Notes: generated from the letters alone by a model not told the origin. 5,642 nucleotides of DNA from Lachnospiraceae bacterium UBA1267 (GCA_002308115.1 DBVJ01000068.1:172-5813), one strand, 5' to 3'. Counted from the stretch's first letter, positions 1 to 5,642 are shown. Made by a program: numbers and translations.

Positions 1-164
1 TCGCCGTAGCTGGTGGGGCCGAGGGGGAGCAGCTGCCAGTATTTCTGGCCGGAGGCCTTCAAAAAGTCCACAAACTGATAGGCGCATTTGCCCATGGTTC
101 CGATCCCGTAAGGGGAGGGAAGAGAACTCATCGGCATCAGAACGCCGCTCAGTCTTTCATTCAT
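1..164 (-). CDS. malQ: 4-alpha-glucanotransferase (amylomaltase, GH77), N-terminal part only
   Basis: The first 54 codons read from the ATG at 164 and run off the left edge. MalQ is a cytoplasmic glycoside hydrolase family 77 enzyme that moves alpha-1,4-glucan segments between maltodextrins, working with maltodextrin phosphorylase in maltose and glycogen use. Seen here: SGVLMPMSSLPSPYGIG (about residues 6-22), the conserved opening of the GH77 barrel, then AYQFVDFLKASGQKYWQLLP (28-47) and LGPTSYG (48-54), a familiar GH77 N-terminal block. The family is usually about 490-510 residues, so roughly 90% lies outside the window, including the catalytic acids, which cannot be checked. The start is supported by AAAGGG at 174-179, nine bases upstream. 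The gene follows kdgK on the same strand after 30 bases, so co-transcription is possible. No separate promoter or convincing terminator is visible in the gap. Confidence 0.93.
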   Translation of the reverse strand, partial: MNERLSGVLMPMSSLPSPYGIGTMGKCAYQFVDFLKASGQKYWQLLPLGPTSYG

Positions 165-194
165 ATGTGCTGACCCTTTCAAGAAAAACCGGTT

Positions 195-1220
195 TTATCT
201 CTGCACGCGGCCGGAGCCGTCGCCCTGCATCAGTTTTTCGACTTCGTCCTTCGTGACGCGGTTGAAGTCGCCCGGGATCGAATGCTTGAGGCAGGAAGCC
301 GCAACGGCGAATTCCAGCGCCTCGGCATGGCTTTCATAGGCGTTCAGACCATGGATCAGGCCGCCTGCGAAACTGTCGCCGCCGCCCACGCGGTCCACGA
401 TGTCGCGGATCTCGTAGTGCTTGCTGACATAGAAATGCTCGCGGTCGTTGAGGCATGCCGCCCAGCCGTTCCAGTCCGCCGAATGCGACTCGCGCAGGGT
501 GATCGCAATCATTTTCATGTCCGGATAGGCCGCAAGAACCTTGTCGCCGAGGGCTTTATACTTCTCGGTGTCCAGTTTGCCGGATTCCACGACGACGTCA
601 GTCGTGATCTCGAGAGACTTCTGCACGTCCTCTTCATTCGCGATCGCGACGTCGACATATTTTGCGAGCTCTCGCATGACTTCCGCCGCCTTGCAGCCAT
701 ACTTCCAGAGATTCTTTCTGTAGTTCAGGTCGCAGGAAACGGTGATGCCGCGCTTCTTGGCTTCCTTCACGGACTCCAGGGAGAGATCCTTCGCGCTCTC
801 GGAGATCGCGGGGGTGATGCCGGTGATGTGCATCCAGGAAATGCCTTCGTAAGCCTTGTCCCAGTCGATGTCGCCCGGCTTTGCCTGAGCGATGGAAGAC
901 CATGCGCGGTCGTACACGACCTTGCTCGCGCGCTGGCTGGCGCCGGTCTCAATAAAATAGATGCCGAAACGTCCGGGGCCTCTCTGAACGCGTGAGGTGT
1001 CCACACCGAGGCCTCTGAGCTCGCGCACACAGGCATCCGTGAGGGCATTGTCCGGAAGCACCGTAAGGAACGCCACGTCGTCCCCGTAATTCGCCAGGGA
1101 AACGGCCACATTGGCCTCGCCGCCGCCGAAAGTCGCCTCCAGCATGGGGCTCTGGAACAGACGCTCCAGTCCCGGAGATTTCAGCCTAAGCATGATTTCG
1201 CCGAAAGTCAGGATCTTCAT
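195..1220 (-). CDS. kdgK: 2-keto-3-deoxygluconate kinase (PfkB/ribokinase family)
   Basis: A 341-residue cytoplasmic sugar kinase, full length for the family. KdgK phosphorylates 2-keto-3-deoxygluconate with ATP to KDPG, linking hexuronate and pectin breakdown to KDPG aldolase. Seen: the N-terminal strand [13 protein letters not shown]; the glycine-rich substrate region [15 protein letters not shown] (32-46), matching PfkB signature 1; [13 protein letters not shown] (163-175), a block I associate with KdgK-type members; and [13 protein letters not shown] (276-288), PfkB signature 2, with catalytic base D282 and the GGGD anion hole (GAGD in many relatives). The ATG at 1220 is chosen because the homologous N-terminus begins there and AAGGAGAG lies about 8-10 bases upstream. 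The open frame extends to a TTG at 1313, but that extension overlaps the predicted promoter and shows no kinase sequence. The assignment is to subfamily level; a related ketose or fructose kinase is possible. No KDPG aldolase or uronate isomerase gene is visible. Confidence 0.87.
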   Translation of the reverse strand: MKILTFGEIMLRLKSPGLERLFQSPMLEATFGGGEANVAVSLANYGDDVAFLTVLPDNALTDACVRELRGLGVDTSRVQRGPGRFGIYFIETGASQRASKVVYDRAWSSIAQAKPGDIDWDKAYEGISWMHITGITPAISESAKDLSLESVKEAKKRGITVSCDLNYRKNLWKYGCKAAEVMRELAKYVDVAIANEEDVQKSLEITTDVVVESGKLDTEKYKALGDKVLAAYPDMKMIAITLRESHSADWNGWAACLNDREHFYVSKHYEIRDIVDRVGGGDSFAGGLIHGLNAYESHAEALEFAVAASCLKHSIPGDFNRVTKDEVEKLMQGDGSGRVQR

Positions 1221-1270
1221 GAATTCATCTCTCCTTCTGAGTATAAATAATGAAACGGGTCCTTTACCCT

Positions 1271-1313
1271 TCTGATCTCCTTGTATCATATCAGATTTCT
1301 TTGTGCCGTACAA
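1271..1313 (-). promoter_or_regulatory. Predicted sigma-A promoter of kdgK with a dyad over its -10
   Basis: Read on the minus strand, TTGTAC (1313-1308) is followed by exactly 17 bases and TATGAT (1290-1285), and TG plus one base precedes the -10, giving an extended -10 (TGATATGAT). The -35 is weak (3 of 6) and the -10 is good (5 of 6). Transcription would begin near 1278, leaving a leader of about 57 bases. A dyad, TCTGAT (1271-1276), 13 bases, ATCAGA (1290-1295), brackets the -10 and start point. It could be a repressor site, but six-base arms can also arise by chance. This layout argues against translation starting at the TTG at 1313. Confidence 0.6.
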
Positions 1314-1328
1314 TTGAAAAGCGAGTAA

Positions 1329-1353
1329 AAATCCTGCACGAAAATGCAGATTT
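1329..1353. repeat. Dyad symmetry in the centre of the kdgK/amidohydrolase divergent spacer
   Basis: AAAT-C-CTGCA, six bases, TGCAG-ATTT: the five-base core arms (1334-1338 and 1345-1349) extend by four more pairs if C1333 is unpaired. It sits between the two outward-facing predicted promoters, about 15 bases upstream of the kdgK -35 and 25 bases upstream of the amidohydrolase -35. That position would suit an activator acting on either or both genes. Its function is inferred only from position and symmetry. Confidence 0.35.
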
Positions 1354-1377
1354 GACGGAAACTCTTCGCCAAGCCCC

Positions 1378-1420
1378 TTGCAGGGAGGAAGCGGAACATC
1401 TAAAATGAGTAAAAAGGGGG
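1378..1420 (+). promoter_or_regulatory. Candidate promoter and ribosome site of the amidohydrolase operon
   Basis: TTGCAG (1378-1383, 3 of 6) is separated by 17 bases from TAAAAT (1401-1406, 5 of 6). Transcription would start near 1413, just before the ribosome site AAGGGGG (1414-1420), which lies 7 bases from the ATG at 1428. The resulting leader is only about 15 bases, which is short but possible. TTGACG at 1352-1357 is a better -35 by itself but has no -10 at a proper distance. The call is weaker than the kdgK promoter. Confidence 0.4.
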
Positions 1421-1427
1421 ATGCGGT

Positions 1428-2786
1428 ATGACCAAAGAACAGTTAAAGGCTCTGGCGGTCCAGGCGGTCGAAGACGCGAAGGATGAACTGATCGCGATCG
1501 GAAGACATCTTCAGTCCATACCCGAGACGGGCTATCATGAGGTGAAGACTTCTTCGTATATGGCGGAGCAGCTTCAGAAATGCGGCCTCACAGTCACGAC
1601 GGGGCTTGCGCTGACGGGGCTTTGCGCGAAAGCGGAAGGGCGGGAAGCCGCGGTTTCTGAATCGGCGGCCGGATCCCAAAGGATCAATATCGGCGTCATG
1701 GGCGAACTGGACTCTCTTGTGATGCCCAACCGGAAGGGCGCGGATCCTGTGACCGGCGCGTTCCATGGCTGCGGGCATCATGCGCAGCTCACGACGGTCA
1801 TCGGCACCGCCTTTGCGCTTGCACGGACGGGGCTCGTCAAAGAACTCGACGGCGACGTGACCTTTTTCGGCGTGCCTGCGGAGGAGTCCGTTGAGGCGGA
1901 GTATCGAAAGGAACTGGTGCGCGAAGGGAAGATCCGTTTCACGACCGGAAAGGCAGAATTCATCCGTCTCGGGGTCATGGACGACGTGGACATGGTGTTT
2001 ATGAGCCATGTGATGGGCAACGAGCCCGCGCCGCATTCCTGGATCGGCCACAACTGGAACGGGGTCATCAACAAATCCATCCGCTTCACAGGAAAAGCAG
2101 CCCACGCGGGTCTCGCGCCCTGGGACGGCATCAACGCGCTTCAGGCGGCGGTGGAAGCCATCAACCACGTGAACGCGCTTCGGGTGACCTTCCGTGAAGA
2201 AGACCATGTGCGCATTCATTTTATCATTACGAAGGGCGGCTCAAGCAGCAACGTGATCCCGGACGACGTCCGCATGGAAATGGGCGTCCGTGCCGCTTCG
2301 GTGTCCGCGCTCACGGAAGTGAACCGCCGCGTGAACGAGGCGATCCGGCTCGGCGCTCAGGTCGTCGGCGCAGGCGTTGAGATCATCGAGGACAACTTCT
2401 ACCTCCCGTGCATTCAGAGCAGAGACCTCGGCGAAGTCTATCATCGGAACGCCACAGCGATCCTCGGACCGGAGGCTGCGGAAAATGTCTTCGGTTCCTT
2501 CCGGGGATCGTCGACGGATTCCTCCGCGCTTGCCTCCCTCATGCCGCTCATTCATCCCTATTTCGGCGGCGCGGTCGGATCGCCCCACGGCGCGGATTTC
2601 GAGATCGTAAACGAGTACGCGGCCTACGTCGTGCCTGCGAAGATCGCAGCGGCGGCCATCGTGGATCTTCTGTGGGACGGCGCGAAAGAAGCCCGCAGGA
2701 TCAAAGAAGCATTTACGCCCGCCATCAAGAGTAAAGAAGAGTTTCTGGCCATCGCCGAGCGGTATTCGGACCGCAAAGCGGAATAA
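1428..2786 (+). CDS. M20-family metallo-amidohydrolase (peptidase M20D / AbgB-like)
   Basis: A complete 452-residue cytoplasmic protein with no signal peptide. Members remove acyl or aminobenzoyl groups from N-substituted amino acids, or split dipeptides, using two metal ions. Seen in order: [12 protein letters not shown] (27-38), the M20D opening motif; GELDSL (92-97); GCGHH (114-118) with metal ligands C115 and H117; PAEE (150-153) with the general base and metal-ligand glutamates; MSH with H194; the lid/dimerisation domain at about 210-330, opening with [16 protein letters not shown] (222-237); [10 protein letters not shown] (271-280); and a C-terminal metal ligand H387 in SPHGAD. All expected metal ligands are present. 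The usual CGHDxH is CGHHAQ here, so it departs from classical IAA-amino-acid hydrolase and hippuricase members and leaves the substrate open. The start follows AAGGGGG by 7 bases. It is the first gene of a pair, with the serine hydrolase 30 bases downstream. Confidence 0.88.
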   Translation: MTKEQLKALAVQAVEDAKDELIAIGRHLQSIPETGYHEVKTSSYMAEQLQKCGLTVTTGLALTGLCAKAEGREAAVSESAAGSQRINIGVMGELDSLVMPNRKGADPVTGAFHGCGHHAQLTTVIGTAFALARTGLVKELDGDVTFFGVPAEESVEAEYRKELVREGKIRFTTGKAEFIRLGVMDDVDMVFMSHVMGNEPAPHSWIGHNWNGVINKSIRFTGKAAHAGLAPWDGINALQAAVEAINHVNALRVTFREEDHVRIHFIITKGGSSSNVIPDDVRMEMGVRAASVSALTEVNRRVNEAIRLGAQVVGAGVEIIEDNFYLPCIQSRDLGEVYHRNATAILGPEAAENVFGSFRGSSTDSSALASLMPLIHPYFGGAVGSPHGADFEIVNEYAAYVVPAKIAAAAIVDLLWDGAKEARRIKEAFTPAIKSKEEFLAIAERYSDRKAE

Positions 2787-2800
2787 CCCATACAGACAGA

Positions 2801-2816
2801 AGAAAAGGAGAAGCAC
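2801..2816 (+). promoter_or_regulatory. Strong ribosome binding site of the serine hydrolase gene
   Basis: AAAAGGAG followed by six bases lies directly before the ATG at 2817, in the 30-base gap after the amidohydrolase stop. There is no terminator or promoter-like sequence in this gap, so the two genes are probably read from one transcript with independent translation of the second. Confidence 0.7.
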
Positions 2817-3983
2817 ATGATCATTTCATTCGACGACCTGAAAGCGTATCAGGACAGCCTTCAGAAGTACGGCATCGGCGGCAACGACCTCGCGGTCTAC
2901 GTCAATTTCAAGCCTGTCTACCGTTATATGACGGGCTGGCAGAACATGGAAGAACGCCGCCAGATCACGAAGGACACGATGTATAAAATGTTCTCCATGA
3001 CCAAGCCTGTGACCGTGACCGCCGCCATGCAGCTCTATGAGTGCGGGTTTTTCCAGCTGGACGACGAACTCTCAAAGTACCTGCCGGAGTTCACAAACAT
3101 GCAGGTGTATGAGAAGAGCGCGGTCGGCACCACGCGCATCGTCCCGGCGAAGGAACCGATCCGTATCCGTCACCTGTTCGAAATGACCGCGGGATTTGAT
3201 TACAGCAGGGACTCGGAGGAAATGAAGCAGTGGATCAGCGAGGCGAATACGAACCACACCCTGGCGGATTTCACAAGGGTGATCGCGAAAATCCCGCTTC
3301 AGTTCGAGCCCGGCACACACTGGCTTTACAGCGTCGCGCACGACGTGCTGGCGCGTCTCGTGGAAGTGCTGACCGGCATGACGATCGGCGAATACATGAA
3401 GAAATACATTTTCGATCCCATCGGCATGACCTCCGCGACTTTCCACATGAACGCGGAACAGGAGCGGAATCTCTGCGTGCATTACAAGCTTGGAACGAAC
3501 GGAAATCTCGAACGGGAGAATTATGTGTCGATGTACAGCGGCCCGCGCATGGAAGGCGGCGGCGCAGGCCTCGTGATGACCGTTGATGATTACGCGAAAT
3601 TCACGGCCATGCTCGCAAACAGAGGCGTTGCGGAGAACGGGGAGCGCATCCTCGCAGGCGCCACGGTCGACCTGATCCGCACGAACCGTCTGACAGGCAG
3701 CCTCCTGGAGGATTACGTGAACGTCTTCCCGGCCTGCGCGGGTTACGGCTACGGCCTCGGGGTGCGCACGCTGATCGACCGTGCCCAAAGCGGCGCTCTT
3801 TCCCCAATCGGAGAATTCGGCTGGAGCGGCGTCCTGGGCACCTACATGGCCGCCGATCCCACGAACAAAGTCGCAATCGTCCATGCCATGCAGGCCAACA
3901 AGGATGAAAACCGTCCGCGGATCCGGAAAGCCATCCAGAACCTCGTCTATGCGGCGCTGGAGTACGAAGGGATCCTGAAATAA
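2817..3983 (+). CDS. Serine hydrolase of the beta-lactamase (class C)/EstB esterase fold
   Basis: A complete 388-residue protein. Seen: SMTK (60-63), the SxxK motif with nucleophile S60 and base K63, at the usual place after an N-terminal strand pair; then LYSVAHDVLARLVEVLTG (170-187), with Y171 as the second motif (YSV, where lactamases have YSN and esterases vary); and FGWSGVLGTYMAADP (334-348), standing for the third motif (KTG in lactamases, W/HxG in esterases). EGGGAGLVMTVDDYAKF (246-262) is also typical of the family. There is no signal peptide or membrane anchor, so it should act in the cytoplasm. That, with YSV and WSG, argues for an esterase, amidase or D-peptidase rather than an antibiotic-degrading lactamase. 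Substrate is unknown; pairing with the M20 amidohydrolase suggests sequential cleavage of one compound (inference). It ends 6 bases from the convergent regulator gene. Confidence 0.86.
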   Translation: MIISFDDLKAYQDSLQKYGIGGNDLAVYVNFKPVYRYMTGWQNMEERRQITKDTMYKMFSMTKPVTVTAAMQLYECGFFQLDDELSKYLPEFTNMQVYEKSAVGTTRIVPAKEPIRIRHLFEMTAGFDYSRDSEEMKQWISEANTNHTLADFTRVIAKIPLQFEPGTHWLYSVAHDVLARLVEVLTGMTIGEYMKKYIFDPIGMTSATFHMNAEQERNLCVHYKLGTNGNLERENYVSMYSGPRMEGGGAGLVMTVDDYAKFTAMLANRGVAENGERILAGATVDLIRTNRLTGSLLEDYVNVFPACAGYGYGLGVRTLIDRAQSGALSPIGEFGWSGVLGTYMAADPTNKVAIVHAMQANKDENRPRIRKAIQNLVYAALEYEGILK

Positions 3984-3989
3984 ACGGCC

Positions 3990-4691
3990 TTACCTGAGCT
4001 GTTCCACCGCGAACATGTTCAGCGTACGGATCAGCTTGAAATCGCTCCGGGAGAGGATGAGGCTCTCCCGGAGCGTTTCATTGTCCGGAAGAGGCGTGTC
4101 CGAGAGGATACACTTGATCGAAACGGGCAGCATGGGATAGCGGGAGAGGCCTGTCAGCATGCCGAGGACCTGGCCGCTCCGGTCAAATGGATTCGCGGCG
4201 CAGAGGGTGAGTTTCTCCACGCGGCTTGACTGGCTGTCCAGCGAAAACTGGGTGACCGTGTCGAAGAATTCGACCGTGCCGAAATAGAGGTTCCGGCAGC
4301 TTTCCGGCTGGGACAGATCCTTCACGTCATAATACAGTGACGCGCTGGCCGGCGTGCCTTCCCGGGAGATATCCAGGAGAGAGCAGCGGACTTTCCGCTT
4401 CCGCCCGTCGAAAAAGTACAGATAGATGCGCTTCTCCGGGAAGAATCCGTCCGGAACACGTTCCTTCATCTGGGGTTCGGCGTCGTAGTCCAGAAGCTGC
4501 ATCGGCCGGACGCGGAGCGCTTCAGCGATCTCAAAGAGCGTTTCCACGTCTACCGCGATGTCCCCGGTTTCATATTTGGAAAGCGTGGCCTTGCTTTTGT
4601 GGATCTTCTCCGCAAGTTCCGCAAGTGTATAACGCTTCATCTGCCGGTAAAGGCGGATACGAGAACCAACGTGCTGATTGACTGAGATCAT
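3990..4691 (-). CDS. XRE-family transcriptional regulator with unrecognised C-terminal domain
   Basis: A 233-residue protein. Residues about 9-69 form a classic Cro/CI-type helix-turn-helix: RIRLYRQMKRYTLAELAEKI, then recognition helix SKATLSKYETG (33-43), then the VDVETLFEIAEALRV helix pair (48-62). Residues about 75-233 I do not recognise. They begin with FPEKRIYLYFFDGRKRKVR (84-102), run through strand-like segments rich in aromatic residues (SLYYDV, NLYFGTVEFFD), a loop with NPFDRSG (167-173), and a C-terminal segment ILSRSDFKLIRTLNMF (212-227). A ligand-sensing or oligomerisation domain is plausible, but unproven. There is no membrane segment. The start is supported by AAAGGAG five bases before the ATG. 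It is divergent from the transporter, a typical place for a local regulator, and converges on the hydrolase operon. Its 3' end contains a strong hairpin (see terminator). Confidence 0.85.
   Translation of the reverse strand: MISVNQHVGSRIRLYRQMKRYTLAELAEKIHKSKATLSKYETGDIAVDVETLFEIAEALRVRPMQLLDYDAEPQMKERVPDGFFPEKRIYLYFFDGRKRKVRCSLLDISREGTPASASLYYDVKDLSQPESCRNLYFGTVEFFDTVTQFSLDSQSSRVEKLTLCAANPFDRSGQVLGMLTGLSRYPMLPVSIKCILSDTPLPDNETLRESLILSRSDFKLIRTLNMFAVEQLR
4038..4080 (+). terminator. GC-rich hairpin, probable terminator of the hydrolase operon, inside the regulator gene
   Basis: Arms of 13 perfectly paired bases (4043-4055 CGCTCCGGGAGAG and 4063-4075) surround a 7-base loop. With one bulged T at 4042 the stem grows by five A/T-rich pairs (TGAAA with TTTCA), so it has an A-rich side and a T-rich side. 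It lies about 60 bases beyond the serine hydrolase stop, on the strand that would end that transcript, but within codons 206-217 of the convergent regulator. The T tract is short (TTTCATTGT), so it is an imperfect intrinsic terminator on the plus strand. It may also attenuate or stabilise the 3' end of the regulator messenger. Confidence 0.6.
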
Positions 4692-4778
4692 GACGGCTCC
4701 TTTGATATTGAGAGAGATAAAGTTTCGTAAAAATAGATTTTGAGTCGGTTTTATTGTGTTTTTTATGCGCTTTTATCA

Positions 4779-4807
4779 ATTATAGTCTATCATTGCGAAA
4801 ATTTCTA
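4779..4807 (-). promoter_or_regulatory. Predicted sigma-A promoter of the XRE regulator
   Basis: On the minus strand TAGAAA (4807-4802, 4 of 6) is followed by 17 bases and a perfect TATAAT (4784-4779). The start point would be near 4772, giving an AT-rich leader of about 80 bases before the ATG at 4691. A 12-base palindrome, TTCTACTTAGAA (4803-4814), covers the -35 box and could be an autoregulatory site, though it is short. Confidence 0.6.
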
Positions 4808-4852
4808 CTTAGAAGAAACATTTTCCGCCTCTTTTTTCATTTTGCCGGCTGA

Positions 4853-4878
4853 TGTGACGTTTGTTCGAAAACGTCACA
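4853..4878. promoter_or_regulatory. 26-bp dyad, candidate operator upstream of the transporter
   Basis: TGTGACGTTT (4853-4862), six bases (GTTCGA), AAACGTCACA (4869-4878): ten perfectly paired bases per arm in an otherwise AT-rich spacer. It overlaps the -35 of the first candidate transporter promoter. It is not followed by a T tract in either direction, so it reads as a protein-binding site rather than a terminator. It begins with TGTGA and ends with TCACA, but the halves are 16 bases apart, unlike the six of a CRP site. The XRE protein encoded next door is the most likely binder by position (inference). Confidence 0.55.
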
Positions 4879-4927
4879 GGCTTTATACTGTAATTACCTG
4901 AAAATGTTCGGCAGAATATGTTATAAG
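4861..4927 (+). promoter_or_regulatory. One or two candidate promoters of the transporter gene
   Basis: First candidate: TTGTTC (4861-4866), 17 bases, TATACT (4884-4889, 5 of 6), with transcription starting near 4896 and the -35 inside the 26-bp dyad. Second candidate: an extended -10, TG-T-TATAAG (4919-4927), starting near 4934, without a good -35. Either leaves room for the strong ribosome site AGAGGAGGAG (4944-4953), six bases before the ATG. The sequence alone does not decide between them. Confidence 0.45.
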
Positions 4928-4959
4928 ATTGAAAACTTCGCTTAGAGGAGGAGTCTGTT

Positions 4960-5642
4960 ATGGCAGGCGACAAAAAGCAAAGCGGCGGCTTCAGCGGTAA
5001 GATCGGTTTCGTGCTTGCGGCGGCAGGTTCGGCAGTCGGCCTCGGAAATCTGTGGCGTTTTCCGCGCTGCGCGGCGGTCGGAGGCGGCGGCCTTTATCTC
5101 GTGATCTACATCGTTCTGGCCTTCACGCTCGGCATCGTCATGCTGACGACCGACATTGCGATCGGGCGTTCCACAAAGAAGAGCCCGCTTGGAGCGTATT
5201 CGTCCATCAAAAAGGGCTGGGGATTCCTCGGAATCTTCTCCTTCATCGTCCCGGTGATCATCCTGAGTTATTACAATGTCATCGGCGGCTGGATCCTGAA
5301 GTACATCGTGACCTTCGTGACGACAGGCGCCTCGAAGGCCGCGGAAGACAGCTATTTCACCGATTTCATCACCGGATATGAGCCCATCCTCTACATGGGC
5401 ATCTTCCTCGTGCTGAACGCCGTGATCATTTTCCTCGGCGTCAACAAGGGCATCGAACGCATGTCCAAGATCCTTATGCCGGCGCTCCTTGTCATCATCA
5501 TTTTCATCGGCGTTTACTCCCTGTTCCTGAAGCACGAGGACGTGGACGGTGTGATGCGCACCGGCTGGGAAGGCTTCAAGGTATACGTCGTGCCGGACTT
5601 CACGGGGCTTGATTTTCCGAAACTCATGAAGATCATCGTGGA
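4960..5642 (+). CDS. Sodium:amino-acid symporter, NSS/SLC6 family, N-terminal half
   Basis: The first 227 codons are open to the right edge; bacterial members have about 440-510 residues and 11-12 membrane helices, so roughly half is missing. NSS proteins couple sodium entry to uptake of amino acids or related amines across the cytoplasmic membrane. Seen: GFVLAAAGSAVGLGNLWRFP (16-35), helix 1 with its unwound centre. Alignment by eye with LeuT places A25 and N30 (sodium site 1), G23 and V26 (sodium site 2) and R33 (outer gate) as conserved. G27 sits where monoamine transporters carry Asp, favouring an amino-acid substrate. Helix 2 follows at about 43-66, ending TTDIAIGRST. YYNVIGGW (104-111) is helix 3, with Y105 matching the substrate-binding Tyr108 of LeuT. 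Helices 4 and 5 are at about 142-160 and 171-190. Less usual: R36 after WRFP and GGGGLY in place of NGGGAF. The start has AGAGGAGGAG six bases upstream. Confidence 0.92.
   Translation, partial: MAGDKKQSGGFSGKIGFVLAAAGSAVGLGNLWRFPRCAAVGGGGLYLVIYIVLAFTLGIVMLTTDIAIGRSTKKSPLGAYSSIKKGWGFLGIFSFIVPVIILSYYNVIGGWILKYIVTFVTTGASKAAEDSYFTDFITGYEPILYMGIFLVLNAVIIFLGVNKGIERMSKILMPALLVIIIFIGVYSLFLKHEDVDGVMRTGWEGFKVYVVPDFTGLDFPKLMKIIV

Noticed and set aside
185..196. Palindrome AAAACCGGTTTT at the kinase stop codon as a terminator
   Set aside because: Only four A-T pairs could form around a CCGG loop, which is too weak for an intrinsic terminator. It does not argue against kdgK-malQ read-through.
282..995. 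Plus-strand open frame of 237 residues antisense to the sugar kinase
   Set aside because: The minus strand encodes a complete kinase with intact motifs. This frame has no recognisable domain or ribosome site and is explained by GC-biased codons in the opposite strand.
1221..1313. N-terminal extension of the kinase to a TTG at 1313
   Set aside because: The extra 31 residues do not resemble the family, overlap a good extended -10 promoter, and the ATG at 1220 has a proper ribosome site.
1443..2219. Minus-strand open frame of 258 residues antisense to the amidohydrolase
   Set aside because: Shadow frame; its His/Arg-rich composition is typical of antisense reading of GC-rich genes, and the plus-strand gene has all its catalytic residues.
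2241..2816. Minus-strand open frame of 191 residues over the end of the amidohydrolase
   Set aside because: Shadow of a real gene, with no domain or promoter evidence.
3072..3884. Minus-strand open frame of 270 residues antisense to the serine hydrolase
   Set aside because: Shadow of a gene with clear SxxK and later motifs; its composition is unlike a folded protein.
2817..3983. Antibiotic-resistance beta-lactamase
   Set aside because: There is no export signal, the second motif is YSV rather than YSN, and KTG is absent (WSG instead), which fits an esterase or peptidase-like relative better.
4853..4878. CRP/FNR-type site based on TGTGA and TCACA ends
   Set aside because: The half-sites are separated by 16 bases instead of the 6 (CRP) or 4 (FNR) expected, so only the dyad itself is reported.
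4942..5535. Minus-strand open frame of 197 residues antisense to the transporter
   Set aside because: Highly acidic, His/Asp-rich translation produced by antisense reading of a membrane protein; the plus strand encodes an unmistakable NSS transporter.

Overview
The window looks like chromosomal DNA of a moderately GC-rich, anaerobic, probably gut-associated Bacillota (Clostridia-like). The reasons are strong purine-rich AGGAG-type ribosome sites before most genes, a clostridial style of MalQ N-terminus and KdgK (the DLNYRKNLW block), a YxxGGGG-type bacterial SLC6 transporter, and AT-rich intergenic spacers between GC-rich genes. The organism cannot be named from this alone. There is no mobile element, CRISPR array, tRNA or rRNA. 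No gene-free stretch exceeds 300 bases; the longest spacers are 1221-1427 and 4692-4959, and both are described below.

Layout. Bases 1-164 (minus strand) hold the first 54 codons of a 4-alpha-glucanotransferase (malQ). Upstream of it, on the same strand and 30 bases away, is a complete PfkB-family sugar kinase, best read as 2-keto-3-deoxygluconate kinase (kdgK, 195-1220). A 207-base divergent spacer (1221-1427) carries a good extended -10 promoter for kdgK, a weaker one for the plus-strand genes, and two dyad symmetries. The plus strand then carries an M20-family metallo-amidohydrolase (1428-2786) followed 30 bases later by a serine hydrolase of the beta-lactamase/esterase fold (2817-3983). 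Both appear cytoplasmic and form a two-gene operon.

This operon converges, with only 6 bases between stop codons, on a minus-strand XRE-type regulator (3990-4691). The regulator has an unrecognised C-terminal domain of about 160 residues. A 13-bp perfect GC-rich hairpin lies inside the regulator's 3' coding end and is the likely terminator of the hydrolase operon. A second divergent spacer (4692-4959) carries a consensus TATAAT promoter for the regulator, one or two promoters for the next gene, and a 26-bp dyad that is a good operator candidate. The window ends inside a sodium:amino-acid symporter of the NSS/SLC6 family (4960 to the right edge).

How the genes may work together (inference): transporter, regulator and the two hydrolases could form a local module for importing and cleaving an amidated or esterified amino-acid-like compound, with the XRE protein controlling the transporter from the shared spacer. 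kdgK and malQ belong to carbohydrate metabolism (hexuronate and maltodextrin use) and may simply be neighbours. Most of the window is ordinary metabolism. The best leads are the regulator's C-terminal domain, the paired hydrolases, and the hairpin and dyads.
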